This document shows positions 39,543 through 47,673 of a stretch of DNA of 64,000 nt, piece after piece. A program made the translations under genes and the position numbers. The stretch lies in NCBI RefSeq assembly GCF_038051945.1, contig NZ_CP150302.1:3596001-3660000 (forward strand). The letters are read 5' to 3'. This stretch comes from Paenibacillus sp. FSL H3-0469. Lineage in GTDB: Bacteria; Bacillota; Bacilli; Paenibacillales; Paenibacillaceae. Below the pieces are notes generated by a model, which saw only the letters and a list, made by a program, of their open reading frames with translations, did not search any database and had not been told where the DNA came from. How positions within the stretch are numbered: position 1 is the stretch's first letter; every line of letters begins with the position of its first letter.

Positions 39543-40121
39543 TCAATATGCTTGTAAAAATAGGCTTGTTTTTTTGTTTTCATCCACTTTTGCCTTTGCC
39601 CTCAGTAAGTACGATTGGACTGCGCTTTTTTTCAAATTTAGTTCTAAACCAACTTGCCTTAATGAAAAACTGCAGCCGTAATGAAGCACATAGCACTGCC
39701 GCTCCCGCTCTGAGAGATTCCGCAGGGCATCCTCTATCATCCATTCCTCTTCCTGAGTTAATGGACGACCAACCTCGGCAGCTTCGAATTCAAATTCGTA
39801 TGCCGTCAGGTACTCCATCCATTGCGGGTCCCATACCTTCGTCCGCTGAGATACGCTGCGCCGCTCCATGGGCCTGCGGTAGCCCGGCGGATATCCGGTC
39901 TCCATCCATTCGATGCTATATTGCAAATCGCTCACGATGGCCGCTATGGTGTTCTTCTCCAGCTTAATAGGTTCCATTTGCTTCCGCAGCTCGTCCCGCT
40001 CCTGTTTGGTCTCAGCTATCTTCAGCCGTTCTTTGAGTGGTTCCAATTCCTTCTCCAACTGAGCAAGCTTCCTGTTCAACCCCCGCTTAGTCTCTTCATA
40101 GCTCGCAAGCAGGTTAGTCAT
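39543..40121 (-). CDS. Late transcription activator, sigma-70 region 4-like (prophage)
   Basis: A 192-aa protein. ATG 40121 overlaps the upstream stop (ATGACTAA) and is preferred; a longer form from 40169 is possible. Residues about 15-65 are a coiled coil (KLAQLEKELEPLKERLKIAE). YSIEWMETGYPPGYRRPMER, then LSERERQCYVLHYGCSFSLR and KKSAVQSYLLRAKAKV form the same core as the left-cluster activator. It is last in the early operon, the usual place of a late-gene switch. Confidence 0.78.
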   Translation of the reverse strand: MTNLLASYEETKRGLNRKLAQLEKELEPLKERLKIAETKQERDELRKQMEPIKLEKNTIAAIVSDLQYSIEWMETGYPPGYRRPMERRSVSQRTKVWDPQWMEYLTAYEFEFEAAEVGRPLTQEEEWMIEDALRNLSERERQCYVLHYGCSFSLRQVGLELNLKKSAVQSYLLRAKAKVDENKKTSLFLQAY

Positions 40122-40323
40122 TACGTGTGCCGCGGCGGCGGCGTCCATCTGGTTCATCCTGCAGATCACTCAAAATGAACGCTGCGTTGCCCGGTACAAA
40201 GATGCCGCTGTGCTCCCCCAAGTTGATCCGGTATCCGTCCCGCTCCCGTTTGGCTCTAAAGGATACGCCAGATACGATGTGTCCTGTAGCCGCTGTAAGG
40301 CTCTGTGTGGTCTTTATAATCAT
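40114..40323 (-). CDS. Small early protein, 69 aa
   Basis: ATG 40323 with AAGGAGG upstream. The product is beta-rich (GHIVSGVSFRAKRERDGYRI) with a basic end (GRRRRGTRND). It overlaps the activator start. No family is recognised. Confidence 0.5.
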   Translation of the reverse strand: MIIKTTQSLTAATGHIVSGVSFRAKRERDGYRINLGEHSGIFVPGNAAFILSDLQDEPDGRRRRGTRND

Positions 40324-40442
40324 AGGGGTATGTTCCTCCTTATAGGGATAAGTTCACAGGCTGGCGGCCCCCGCTGCGCTGGGTAATTCGGTCGGTCTCG
40401 GAGGCCTCCGGCCCTAATGCATCATTTTCTCGGACTGGGAAA

Positions 40443-40736
40443 CTAAAAATCCATCTCTAGCTGCCCAGTTACTCCCTTGATATGGTCGCTCCATACAATG
40501 TGACTGCTACAACGGTTTGAATCTGCAGGAACAAAATATGCTTGTTTCAGGTTCTTACCGCACCCATTTGATCCGTACCAAACTGAAACTCGTTTCAATA
40601 CTGTCCCTACTTTCCAACCATACATGGCTTCATAATTTGTACATGTATTAGCGATTAAAATATATTCCTCCTGTTCGGCTGGAGATAACATTTCAGAGGG
40701 TTTCACTCTTACACCTTCCTTCGCTATATGCGTCAC
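40443..40736 (-). CDS. Early protein, 97 aa, unknown
   Basis: Starts MTHIAKEGVRVKPSEMLSPA. Contains three Cys (NTCTNY, NGCGKN, NRCSSH) that could bind a metal. It lies in the early operon with small zinc-ribbon-like genes. Function unknown. Confidence 0.5.
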   Translation of the reverse strand: MTHIAKEGVRVKPSEMLSPAEQEEYILIANTCTNYEAMYGWKVGTVLKRVSVWYGSNGCGKNLKQAYFVPADSNRCSSHIVWSDHIKGVTGQLEMDF

Positions 40737-40748
40737 TGCTGCAGCAAT

Positions 40749-41072
40749 CTACTCTCCATGAATCACGACAGAAGCGATAACCGTCTGGATTCGTTCACCT
40801 TCAAAGGTTTCGATAGTGTAGGATGCTCTTTCATCAGGTTCACCGCTGTTATACCAGGAAGAGATTGAAAAAGAGAATTCAGGGCGCCGCTCCAAGTATC
40901 TCGCAACGGTATCCCAGGCTTGCTGTACTTCAGGCGGAATAGGGGTTGTATTCAATGCATTTCCTCCTTCAATGGTTAATTGCTCCGCTCCCCAGCCGCA
41001 GCAGGGGCAGCGGAATACGTTCTGTTTAATTTCCTGCATGTCCGCTGAACACTCCAAGCACACCAGAATCAT
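40749..41072 (-). CDS. Zinc-ribbon early protein, 107 aa
   Basis: Two Cys pairs (LVCLECSADM and FRCPCCGWG) form a zinc ribbon at the N-terminus. The C-terminal part is a beta domain (PEFSFSISSWYNSGEPDERA). ATG 41072 overlaps the previous gene's stop. Possibly a DNA- or RNA-binding helper. Confidence 0.55.
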   Translation of the reverse strand: MILVCLECSADMQEIKQNVFRCPCCGWGAEQLTIEGGNALNTTPIPPEVQQAWDTVARYLERRPEFSFSISSWYNSGEPDERASYTIETFEGERIQTVIASVVIHGE

Positions 41073-41371
41073 GTTTCTAGCTCCACTTCGGCCCTCTCGG
41101 CGGCGGTCAGACGGCTAAGGTCAATCTGCTCCCTCCTCCGGGAGTACAGCGGGGCATAACTGTGCGGCGGGAATGCCTTCGGAACGTGGAGATAAGCTGC
41201 TGGCTGCTCCCATGCTGCAACGTGCGCCCCGAGCTCAGCGCAGCGGTAACGGGGAAGGAATATCCAACCCTCCGGCCGCGCCGGGCGCCATCCGGGACCA
41301 CCGGTGATGTAAACGGGCAGCCCGCAGGCCGCAACCTCGGAGCGGGACAACCATCCGTTTTGATCAGCCAT
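41069..41371 (-). CDS. Early protein, 100 aa, unknown
   Basis: Begins MADQNGWLSRSEVAACGLPV and is rich in Pro, Arg and aromatic residues (WRPARPEGWIFLPRYRCAEL). Overlaps both neighbours by 3-8 bases, as expected for a compact early operon. No family is recognised. Confidence 0.5.
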   Translation of the reverse strand: MADQNGWLSRSEVAACGLPVYITGGPGWRPARPEGWIFLPRYRCAELGAHVAAWEQPAAYLHVPKAFPPHSYAPLYSRRREQIDLSRLTAAERAEVELET

Positions 41372-41579
41372 AGCCCAGCTCTCTCCGGAGGATCGGCCAG
41401 AGCGGTGTCAGATGGCGAATCCGGATGTAACGGCAACGATCTTGCTCTTGAAGTTTGCCTTTGTAATATTCAACTTGCTCCTGCATGATGATACCCCAAC
41501 AGTGGTGACACACCGGGACGGTTGCCCATGTGGTTGTGGCATCGAGCTGGCATGTAGGTACTGAGCACATTTTTCTCAA
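41364..41579 (-). CDS. Small Cys-rich early protein, 71 aa
   Basis: TTG 41579 overlaps the preceding stop (TTGA) and has GGAGGAG eight bases before it. The N-terminus has C and H ligands (KMCSVPTCQLD, VPVCHHCWGI), likely one zinc site. The rest is helical and basic. Function unknown. Confidence 0.5.
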   Translation of the reverse strand: MRKMCSVPTCQLDATTTWATVPVCHHCWGIIMQEQVEYYKGKLQEQDRCRYIRIRHLTPLWPILRRELGYG

Positions 41580-42508
41580 TGGTCCGGCTCCTCCTCTCTA
41601 TCCTGCTTTTCTTGCCGGAGTTTCGCTTCCTTTTTGGCCTGGAGCTCCGTAAGCAGTTTCTGCTGTAGGGCGATATCCTCGGGAGTCGGGCCGTCCGTTG
41701 TCGGCTTGACGACCTCAATATGTGCCTTGCCACTGTATCCCCTGCTGCCCCCCTGCTCAGGCGGCTTGTCCTTTGTCCAAGGTTCGTCAATACCTCCGGA
41801 CTTCCAGCGTTTGAGTATGCCCTGTACATAGCTCAGATTCCGCTTCCCGGCCAATACAGCCTTTTTCATTGCTTCACAAAGCCATTTTTCGGTGTAATCC
41901 TGGATAAATTCGTTGAGCTGGTCTTTCGTAATATCGCTTATGGTGCCAAACCCCTCATTTTCAAACATCCTGAATGCATCAGAGATTGAAGGAAGAGGAC
42001 CACCACCATAAAGGTATTCGTCTTCGGCGGCATCGGGCGAAGCCGACATGCTGCCTTCTATTCCGTTCTGTTCTTGTTCTCTTCTCTTCTCTTCAGTTCT
42101 GTTCTCTTCAGTTCTGTTCAGTTCAGTTCCCTTCAGTTCAGAGGGAATTTCTTGGACATTCCCGGAATTTCCCGGAAAGTCGGGGAATTTAGAACGCGTT
42201 CGCTTATGCAATCCCTGCTGATGCTTCTCAAACTGCTGAATCTGGACGACTCTTTCGCCATCCACCTCGTACCATAAAATAAGCCCTTGATGATCCAAAA
42301 CATGCAGGGATTCGCGTATATCCTTAATGGATTTTTCCAACATCGGAACCACCAATGCCTTGATCTTGCCCGGTGATCCCGCCAGGCGCCCAAAGTCATC
42401 CGCATGCGGGATCATCCAGGTGTATAGAAGCATATCGAAAATATCCGGCAGCTCGTTGACCTTCTCCGATATTGAAATCACTTTTGAGAGCATTCTTTTT
42501 TCAGCCAT
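41576..42508 (-). CDS. Phage replication initiation protein with DnaD-like domain
   Basis: A 310-aa protein from ATG 42508 (GGAAGG upstream). Residues 1-105 form a winged-helix replisome-organiser-type domain (VNELPDIFDMLLYTWMIPHA, then VVQIQQFEKHQQGL). A low-complexity Thr/Glu/Arg/Asn linker follows at about 120-150. The DnaD-type domain lies at about 185-255 (FENEGFGTISDITKDQLNEF, AGKRNLSYVQGILKRWKSGG). The C-terminus is a charged coil. Such proteins open the phage origin and load the host helicase. No separate DnaC-like loader is seen next to it. Confidence 0.85.
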   Translation of the reverse strand: MAEKRMLSKVISISEKVNELPDIFDMLLYTWMIPHADDFGRLAGSPGKIKALVVPMLEKSIKDIRESLHVLDHQGLILWYEVDGERVVQIQQFEKHQQGLHKRTRSKFPDFPGNSGNVQEIPSELKGTELNRTEENRTEEKRREQEQNGIEGSMSASPDAAEDEYLYGGGPLPSISDAFRMFENEGFGTISDITKDQLNEFIQDYTEKWLCEAMKKAVLAGKRNLSYVQGILKRWKSGGIDEPWTKDKPPEQGGSRGYSGKAHIEVVKPTTDGPTPEDIALQQKLLTELQAKKEAKLRQEKQDREEEPDH

Positions 42509-42887
42509 CGGCAGCGCCTTCCTTGTTGTTATGTGAATTTCCCGGAATTTCCGGGAAAGCTCGGGAATAGAATTCCTCCCGCTTGTTGATTGCCCACTGC
42601 TTCCCGCCGGCGGTATAGTCCACATAATGGTGACATGTCCCGCTGTTTACGCTGGGTCCGCAGAGCATGGCGACATCGTTGACGGTGGTTTCCCCCTCGA
42701 TCTGCCAGCGACGCAGTAGGTGGGCGCATTGCAGACCTTTTGTGCTACCGCACTGCTCGCAGCAGCCGCCGGAACGCTCCAGTGCCGCCGCGTACACTTC
42801 TTTGCTGATAGCTCCTCGCTGCTTGGCGGTGGGCTTATTACGCTTATGCTTGGGCTTCGGTACAGGATGAAATCCGAAGCTAACCAC
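42501..42887 (-). CDS. HNH-like early nuclease, 128 aa
   Basis: GTG 42887 overlaps the preceding stop. A basic N-terminus (PKPKHKRNKPTAKQ) leads to a Cys/His region: GGCCEQCGSTKGLQCAHLL, then CGPSVNSGTCHHYVD. This order (CxxC, AH, then C..HH) fits an HNH/zinc-finger nuclease. It may act in recombination or repair. It ends in a repeat-rich stretch (FPEIPGNSHNN). Confidence 0.6.
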   Translation of the reverse strand: MVSFGFHPVPKPKHKRNKPTAKQRGAISKEVYAAALERSGGCCEQCGSTKGLQCAHLLRRWQIEGETTVNDVAMLCGPSVNSGTCHHYVDYTAGGKQWAINKREEFYSRAFPEIPGNSHNNKEGAADG

Positions 42888-43047
42888 GGCGCACCCCGCC
42901 GAACATGTACTGATTAAGACATGAATAGTTACAGCAAAGGGCATTACCGCAGCGAACCGCCGACTGCCCGGCCAGGATCACCCGGCGGCAATATGGGGCC
43001 GCGCAGGTTCCGACAATTACAATTTTCTCCTGATCTTCTGTTTTCAT
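42880..43047 (-). CDS. Small Cys-rich protein, 55 aa
   Basis: ATG 43047 follows GGAGG by eight bases; a longer frame upstream lacks a good site. The Cys pattern GTCAAPYCRR, then RCGNALCCNYSCLN, suggests one or two zinc sites. The stop overlaps the next gene's start. Function unknown. Confidence 0.55.
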   Translation of the reverse strand: MKTEDQEKIVIVGTCAAPYCRRVILAGQSAVRCGNALCCNYSCLNQYMFGGVRRG

Positions 43048-43150
43048 TGCTTTTTCCTCCATTCCCTGATAAACTGGCCGTAAATTCATTTATGCAAAGC
43101 TACAGTCCGCGGCTCCTACCCCGTCGGGCTGTTTTTCGTTTGTCCACAGA

Positions 43151-43330
43151 TTATCCACATTGGGTGGTTTCTTCTGCTGGACTGCTCCAGATGGTGAGCA
43201 ATTTATCCCGGTTCTTTCGGAACATATGGATAGCATGACGCTCATTCGCTTCATCTCCCCGGAGTTTGGCGTCTTTACTGGCTTCCAGCCAAAAACGCAT
43301 TTCATAACGGTATTCTCTGGCGTCTTTCAT
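43151..43330 (-). CDS. Small early protein, 59 aa
   Basis: ATG 43330 with GGGAGG seven bases before it. The product begins MKDAREYRYEMRFWLEASKD and is helical and charged (GDEANERHAIHMFRKNRDKL). It lies two bases after the antirepressor gene. No family is recognised. Confidence 0.6.
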   Translation of the reverse strand: MKDAREYRYEMRFWLEASKDAKLRGDEANERHAIHMFRKNRDKLLTIWSSPAEETTQCG

Positions 43331-43332
43331 GA

Positions 43333-44028
43333 TTAATCCTCCCGCCGGATGGGCACCCAGGCCGCAACATAATTCATGACTTCCTGCAGATCATGCTTAA
43401 GTACATCTTTGTAGCTGCTCACGCTCCAGCGGTCCTTGATTTCCTTATGGAGCTGCCGGAACCATTCCCCGCGGGCTTCTTTGATTTGCTCAAGAGTACA
43501 CACTCGCTGATTAATCGCCTTCTGCAGACGTCGCTGCTGCCCACTGTCCAGCGTGATTTGATTTTCAAGCTTGTGCTCGACATCCTCCAGCCGTTCGGTG
43601 ATGATCTCCTGACCTGCAAGCAGGTTATGTGTAGCAGCCATTAAAGAACGCAACGAATCGTGAGAAGAGGCTTGCCCCCTGAAATAGCTATTGACTAACT
43701 GGCGTTGGACCTTCCAGGCAAGATCATCACTGAACGACTTGACTAACATCAGATATCCAGACTCCGTGATTACCGTCCCGCCGCGCGGGCTTGAAATTCC
43801 AAAGCGACGAATTTCGTCGGATTGGAAATGCTCCGGCGTAACATCGAAGTAATCCGTTCCGGAAATAAAACGCTCCCGATTTTCACGGAAATTACGGCTT
43901 GCTGTTCCTTCCGGACGCCGATGAAGCTCGTCAATATCCCGGAATGTTACAATACGCTGGCCTGAAATTTCACGAACTTGAAGATTCCTCGCCTGCTGAT
44001 TGACTTGAATTTTTACAACTTGGGTCAT
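43333..44028 (-). CDS. Phage antirepressor/regulator with ORF6N and ORF6C domains
   Basis: A 231-aa protein. Residues about 8-95 form an ORF6N domain (ISGQRIVTFRDIDELHRRPE, then RENRERFISGTDYFDVTPEH, then VITESGYLMLVKSFSDDLAW). Residues about 110-225 are ORF6C-like (VCTLEQIKEARGEWFRQLHK, SYKDVLKHDLQEVMNYVAAW). Proteins of this type modulate lysogeny in Gram-positive phages. It lies early in the lytic operon. Confidence 0.88.
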   Translation of the reverse strand: MTQVVKIQVNQQARNLQVREISGQRIVTFRDIDELHRRPEGTASRNFRENRERFISGTDYFDVTPEHFQSDEIRRFGISSPRGGTVITESGYLMLVKSFSDDLAWKVQRQLVNSYFRGQASSHDSLRSLMAATHNLLAGQEIITERLEDVEHKLENQITLDSGQQRRLQKAINQRVCTLEQIKEARGEWFRQLHKEIKDRWSVSSYKDVLKHDLQEVMNYVAAWVPIRRED

Positions 44029-44279
44029 GGTGCGTATCCCTCCAGTGATGTGATGTAACGTACCTCTACGTCATTGATTACAAATTGCATCTTTTTATCC
44101 CCTGCGTAATGCCGGCGGTACATGGCGATAATCTGCCGGAGAAGATCTAGCGGCGCCCCTGCATCCAAACAGGATTGCATGGTCACCTGAATGCTGTACA
44201 TATCATGGCTCTGTTTCATATGCTGTTGGCTGTCGTTCAAAACGCATTGCTGTTGTACATGATTGGCTGTATTATCCAT
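44025..44279 (-). CDS. Early protein, 84 aa, unknown
   Basis: Begins MDNTANHVQQQCVLNDSQQH and has a helical C-terminal part (PLDLLRQIIAMYRRHYAGDK). ATG 44279. Stop overlaps the antirepressor start. No family is recognised. Confidence 0.5.
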   Translation of the reverse strand: MDNTANHVQQQCVLNDSQQHMKQSHDMYSIQVTMQSCLDAGAPLDLLRQIIAMYRRHYAGDKKMQFVINDVEVRYITSLEGYAP

Positions 44280-44315
44280 GGCACCGCACCTCCCCAGGTT
44301 TGATATGATGGCTGG

Positions 44316-44642
44316 TTAACGTATCAGCTTAGAGCGCGATTTATTTAACGCCTCAAAATTCTTATCCAGAAACCTGCTCATTTCAGAGGCCCGAAACATC
44401 CAGCGCCCACCTTCGCCACCGTTTGAGCAAAGGCGCATCTCCTGTTTGAAGGCTGGATTCAGTAAAATGTTTGCTAGAAGCCAATCACGTTTACGGCACG
44501 TTTCAGCTTCTAGCCGCTTCATATCCCACCAAATACCAGGCGCGTGCTCTTGCATTTGCCGTTTGATCTCAGCTTCAGCAAGTTGCCGCACATAATTAGG
44601 ATCAATGACAACCTGAACGATTGGAGAATCCACCTGACTCAT
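44316..44642 (-). CDS. DUF771-like early protein, 108 aa
   Basis: Taken from ATG 44642 (GGAGGGAG immediately upstream, so GTG 44633 is also possible); a longer frame overlaps the Cro-like gene. The features VVIDPNYVRQLAEAEIKRQM, GIWWDMKRLEAETCRKRDWL and GGRWMFRASEMSRFLDKN fit DUF771 phage proteins, which carry a helix-turn-helix-like end. It overlaps the Cro-like gene by about 40 bases. Confidence 0.65.
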   Translation of the reverse strand: MSQVDSPIVQVVIDPNYVRQLAEAEIKRQMQEHAPGIWWDMKRLEAETCRKRDWLLANILLNPAFKQEMRLCSNGGEGGRWMFRASEMSRFLDKNFEALNKSRSKLIR

Positions 44643-44853
44643 CTCCCTCCATTTCACTAGTTGAGAATAAATCTTCAATTCCACAATCTGAAAAGAATAA
44701 TTGTTTGATTTTAAGAGCCTCATCATAGTGAAGTCTGAATTTCCCGTGAAGCTTATCACTTAAAGTTCCACGTCGCATGTTTAATTCACGAGACATAGAG
44801 GATATTGTTACTCCTCTCCTTTCCATTTCTGAACTCAGGTTCGTATAGATCAT
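44602..44853 (-). CDS. Cro-like repressor
   Basis: An 83-aa protein with an XRE-type fold (NLSSEMERRGVTISSMSREL, then GTLSDKLHGKFRLHYDEALK). It is the first gene of the lytic operon and is divergent from the CI-like gene, with operators between. It would repress the CI promoter during lytic growth. Confidence 0.75.
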   Translation of the reverse strand: MIYTNLSSEMERRGVTISSMSRELNMRRGTLSDKLHGKFRLHYDEALKIKQLFFSDCGIEDLFSTSEMEGDESGGFSNRSGCH

Positions 44854-44872
44854 TTATACACCCTCCCACCGT

Positions 44873-45026
44873 GTGCGTAATTTCGTTCGGCCTGATTTGA
44901 ACTATATACGCAATCACGTTCAAGGTCAAGAGGAAATAGGGTAATTTTTATACTAAATTTCGTCCAATTCGTATTTACAAAGCTTTTTGTATGCTGTAAT
45001 ATGTACCTATATACGAAATAACGTAC
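44873..45026. promoter_or_regulatory. Prophage switch: three operators and two divergent promoters
   Basis: Three related 14-mers (consensus ACGMAATNACGYWC): GTGCGTAATTTCGT at 44,873 (reverse), ACGCAATCACGTTC at 44,908 and ACGAAATAACGTAC at 45,013. The leftward promoter is TTGACC (44,929-44,924), 17 bases, TATAGT (44,906-44,901), with one operator in the spacer and one after the -10. The rightward promoter is TTTACA (44,974-44,979), 17 bases, TAATAT (44,997-45,002), with the third operator just after it. Confidence 0.75.
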
Positions 45027-45051
45027 AAAATACATTGGAGGTTTGGAGATT

Positions 45052-45447
45052 GTGGAGAGAGCTAAAATCATATCTCGGTTAATCGAAGAAAAGGGATACA
45101 GTCGTCGCGCCTTTGCGGAACGTATTGGTCTCCCTCCAACAACCTTGCAATCCATGTTAAACCGTGGTGTAGGTGGAGCAGCTATTGATAATGTGTTGAA
45201 GGTTACAAAGGGTTTAGGTATAACGGTTGATGAACTTGAGGAAATGGCTGCTACTGAAAATGGCTTAAAAGCTAACCTCGAACAACAGAATGCCCTTACC
45301 CCAACAGAATTGGCAGAATTCGAGGCCTTCATTAATGATCCCGAACATGGCGTCTTCTTCAAGAGCTATTTAGATGCTCCCGAAAAGCGTAAAAAGGATC
45401 TGCAAAAGGTTTGGGAAATTATCAAGCGCGCTTCCGAAGATGAATAA
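45052..45447 (+). CDS. CI-like repressor, HTH_XRE family (prophage)
   Basis: A 131-aa protein. GTG 45052 is chosen because it aligns with the start of the left-cluster repressor and has GGAGG ten bases upstream; TTG 45043 would add three residues. The helix-turn-helix is at about residues 12-60 (RRAFAERIGLPPTTLQSMLN). The C-terminal FEAFINDPEHGVFFKSYLDA matches the left-cluster repressor. It has no peptidase domain, so the ImmA-type protein behind it should inactivate it. Confidence 0.88.
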   Translation: MERAKIISRLIEEKGYSRRAFAERIGLPPTTLQSMLNRGVGGAAIDNVLKVTKGLGITVDELEEMAATENGLKANLEQQNALTPTELAEFEAFINDPEHGVFFKSYLDAPEKRKKDLQKVWEIIKRASEDE

Positions 45448-45525
45448 CAATTTCTGTAGCTTCAGCTAGCAGGCTGATTCTACATACCCATACATACGAA
45501 CATACGATCTAAATAGGGGGACGTT

Positions 45526-46410
45526 ATGTACAAATATTACAAAAAAACTCATCTTGAACATTATGTCGAACAACTCTATATAAGCAATGGCATTATGGTT
45601 CCAGAGGATATAACTATAGATTTTATAGCAAATAAACTTGAAATTTCCGTTGTGTCATTTGATTCAGATAGCCTTTCTCATGAAACTAAATCCGGGAAAA
45701 GAATTATTTTTCTTAATCAACGCAAATCCGGTTCAGAGTTGAGGAAAGATTTCCTCCATGAGCTATGTCATTTACTACGGCATGCGGGAAACCAAACAAC
45801 CTTACCTTCTCCTTTTGTTCAATATCAAGAAGAAGATGCAGAATTGTTTGTTCTCTACGCTTCCCTACCCTTTTTCATGATTAAGGAATTAAATCTTTCC
45901 CCGGATCATGGACAAGCTATTAAACAAATTTCTTCAACTTTTTCTGTAAGTATGGAACAAGCACGTAAACGGTATGAGCAAATCTTACGTCGAGAATTTG
46001 AAGCACTGATGTGTGCAGAGACATCAGCTACATACCAAGCAAGAAAGGAGGTGAAAACAGTCAGGAGTAAATCAGTGGAGTTTGCAGTTTACTATGACCC
46101 CTCCGGAATATCTGACGGTCCTTCACAGCTTGTTGTAACCTTAGACGAATGGACCCTTATGAACTGCCGGGATATTGAATTACCTATCGGGGAACGCCTT
46201 GCAGAGATTGATTTAGAGGAAATACAACAAATTGAATGTGTGCCGGCCCTCAGCAGTGACGTTATTTGTTTTGACGGTAAAGTTACACTGCAAGTCCATC
46301 AGCTTTTGTATAGGCATGGATTAAAGCAAAATTGTTTTATCATTCAAATGAACGATGTTGAAATGAAAATTGCCCGGGATCAGGCTATGACCCGAAACCT
46401 ATCATGGTAA
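45526..46410 (+). CDS. ImmA/IrrE-type zinc metalloprotease (prophage)
   Basis: A 294-aa protein with the zinc motif HELCH at about residue 80 (KDFLHELCHLLRHAGNQT) and EEDAELFVLYASLPFF after it. It is the likely inducer that cleaves the repressor. ATG 45526 with AGGGGG upstream. It is followed three codons later by the integrase, and both genes may be one transcript. Paralogous to the left-cluster copy. Confidence 0.88.
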   Translation: MYKYYKKTHLEHYVEQLYISNGIMVPEDITIDFIANKLEISVVSFDSDSLSHETKSGKRIIFLNQRKSGSELRKDFLHELCHLLRHAGNQTTLPSPFVQYQEEDAELFVLYASLPFFMIKELNLSPDHGQAIKQISSTFSVSMEQARKRYEQILRREFEALMCAETSATYQARKEVKTVRSKSVEFAVYYDPSGISDGPSQLVVTLDEWTLMNCRDIELPIGERLAEIDLEEIQQIECVPALSSDVICFDGKVTLQVHQLLYRHGLKQNCFIIQMNDVEMKIARDQAMTRNLSW

Positions 46411-46422
46411 GGAGTGAATACA

Positions 46423-47634
46423 GTGGCCAGCTTTCAAAAGTACGACACCAAGGACGGCGCCCGCTGGATGTACAAGTATTACGGTCCTATAGATCCTGGG
46501 ACTGGAAAGGCAAAGCCTTCAACGAAACGCAGTTTTAAAACCAAGAAAGAAGCTCAATTACACGCAGCTCAAACTGAAACAGATATTCACCAGGGAACAT
46601 TTCTAACAGATAAAGAGTCTACATTTGAGGATGTTTACCTGTTATGGGAAAAAACAAATTCACCTAACTGGAAGCCGCCAACACGTAGAGCGGTAAAATC
46701 AAAATTTAAGAAGCAGCTTCTTCCTCACTTCGGCAAAATTAAGATGAAAGACATCACTAAAAAATACTGTCAGGAAGTAGTTATCAAGATGGCCGAAAAG
46801 ATAAAGACTGTAGACAATATGAAGATGTATGCCAACCAAATATTTGAATTTGCAATTGAAAATGATGTTATAAAAACAAACCCAATGAAAAAAGTCAAAA
46901 TTCCAAAAGCAGAAGAGCAACATTATGCACCTGAAGAAGAAGAGCGCAACTTTTGGGAAAAGCACGAGGTAAAGAAATTTCTTGCTATCGCAGCCGCTGA
47001 ATGTTCTTTTCGAGATTACGTAATGTTTCACACACTGATATACAGAGGGCCGCGTAAAGGTGAAATGCTGGCGCTTGGAGAGCAAGACATCGATTACTCT
47101 CAAAAGCAAGTGGCTCTGAATAAAACGCTGTATTGGGAGGACGGGAAATATTACGTTCTAACCTCAAAGACGCCCGCTTCACGGCGCGTTCTACCGGCAG
47201 ACAAGAAAACCCTTCAACTTTGGAAACGGCTCCTTACAATGCAAAAGAAACAGCAGTTAGCCGATGGTCGAAACGGACCGATTAAATTCCTGTTTACGCG
47301 GGAGGATGGTGTAACCCCGCTCAGACTGGCTTATTTAAATGATCTGCTGGAAGCATTGATAATAAAGCATAACCTCCACTCAGTAACGGTTCATGGCTTA
47401 AGGCATACCCACGCTTCATTGCAGTTTGAGGCTGGTGCAACCATTAAGGAAGTTCAATACATCTTAGGTCATTCAGATATCAATATGACCATGAACGTCT
47501 ATACCCACGTAACCAAAGGCGTGCAGGAAAAAGGCTCAAATCGCTTTGAAGAATTCATGGATAATGACGATCCAATTACCGGTTCTAATGTGGTCACATT
47601 AGGGGGAGGGGACATTGATACTGAGGATTATTAA
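46423..47634 (+). CDS. int: Tyrosine recombinase integrase
   Basis: A 403-aa enzyme from GTG 46423, eight bases after AAGGAG. It has an AP2-like arm-binding N-terminus (ASFQKYDTKDGARWMYKYYG), a SAM-like core-binding domain and a catalytic domain. The catalytic residues are visible: Arg in YRGPRKGEMLAL, HGLRHTHAS, GHSDINMTM and the nucleophile in NVYTHV. It lies 100 bases from the rpsI core it acts on. This is the standard attR arrangement. Confidence 0.95.
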   Translation: MASFQKYDTKDGARWMYKYYGPIDPGTGKAKPSTKRSFKTKKEAQLHAAQTETDIHQGTFLTDKESTFEDVYLLWEKTNSPNWKPPTRRAVKSKFKKQLLPHFGKIKMKDITKKYCQEVVIKMAEKIKTVDNMKMYANQIFEFAIENDVIKTNPMKKVKIPKAEEQHYAPEEEERNFWEKHEVKKFLAIAAAECSFRDYVMFHTLIYRGPRKGEMLALGEQDIDYSQKQVALNKTLYWEDGKYYVLTSKTPASRRVLPADKKTLQLWKRLLTMQKKQQLADGRNGPIKFLFTREDGVTPLRLAYLNDLLEALIIKHNLHSVTVHGLRHTHASLQFEAGATIKEVQYILGHSDINMTMNVYTHVTKGVQEKGSNRFEEFMDNDDPITGSNVVTLGGGDIDTEDY

Positions 47635-47635
47635 T

Positions 47636-47660
47636 AAATATGGTCAGGATATGGTCACGG
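47636..47660 (+). repeat. Attachment-site arm repeat, right copy
   Basis: Two ATATGGTCA units, 24 of 25 bases matching 9,139-9,163, 74 bases from the core. A probable integrase arm-binding site that overlaps the end of the integrase gene by a few bases of spacer. Confidence 0.6.
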
Positions 47661-47673
47661 CCATTGCTGAAGG

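Noticed and set aside
40324..40442. Protein-like minus-strand frame ending PVNLSL
   Set aside because: It has no ATG, GTG or TTG start in a usable position and no ribosome site.
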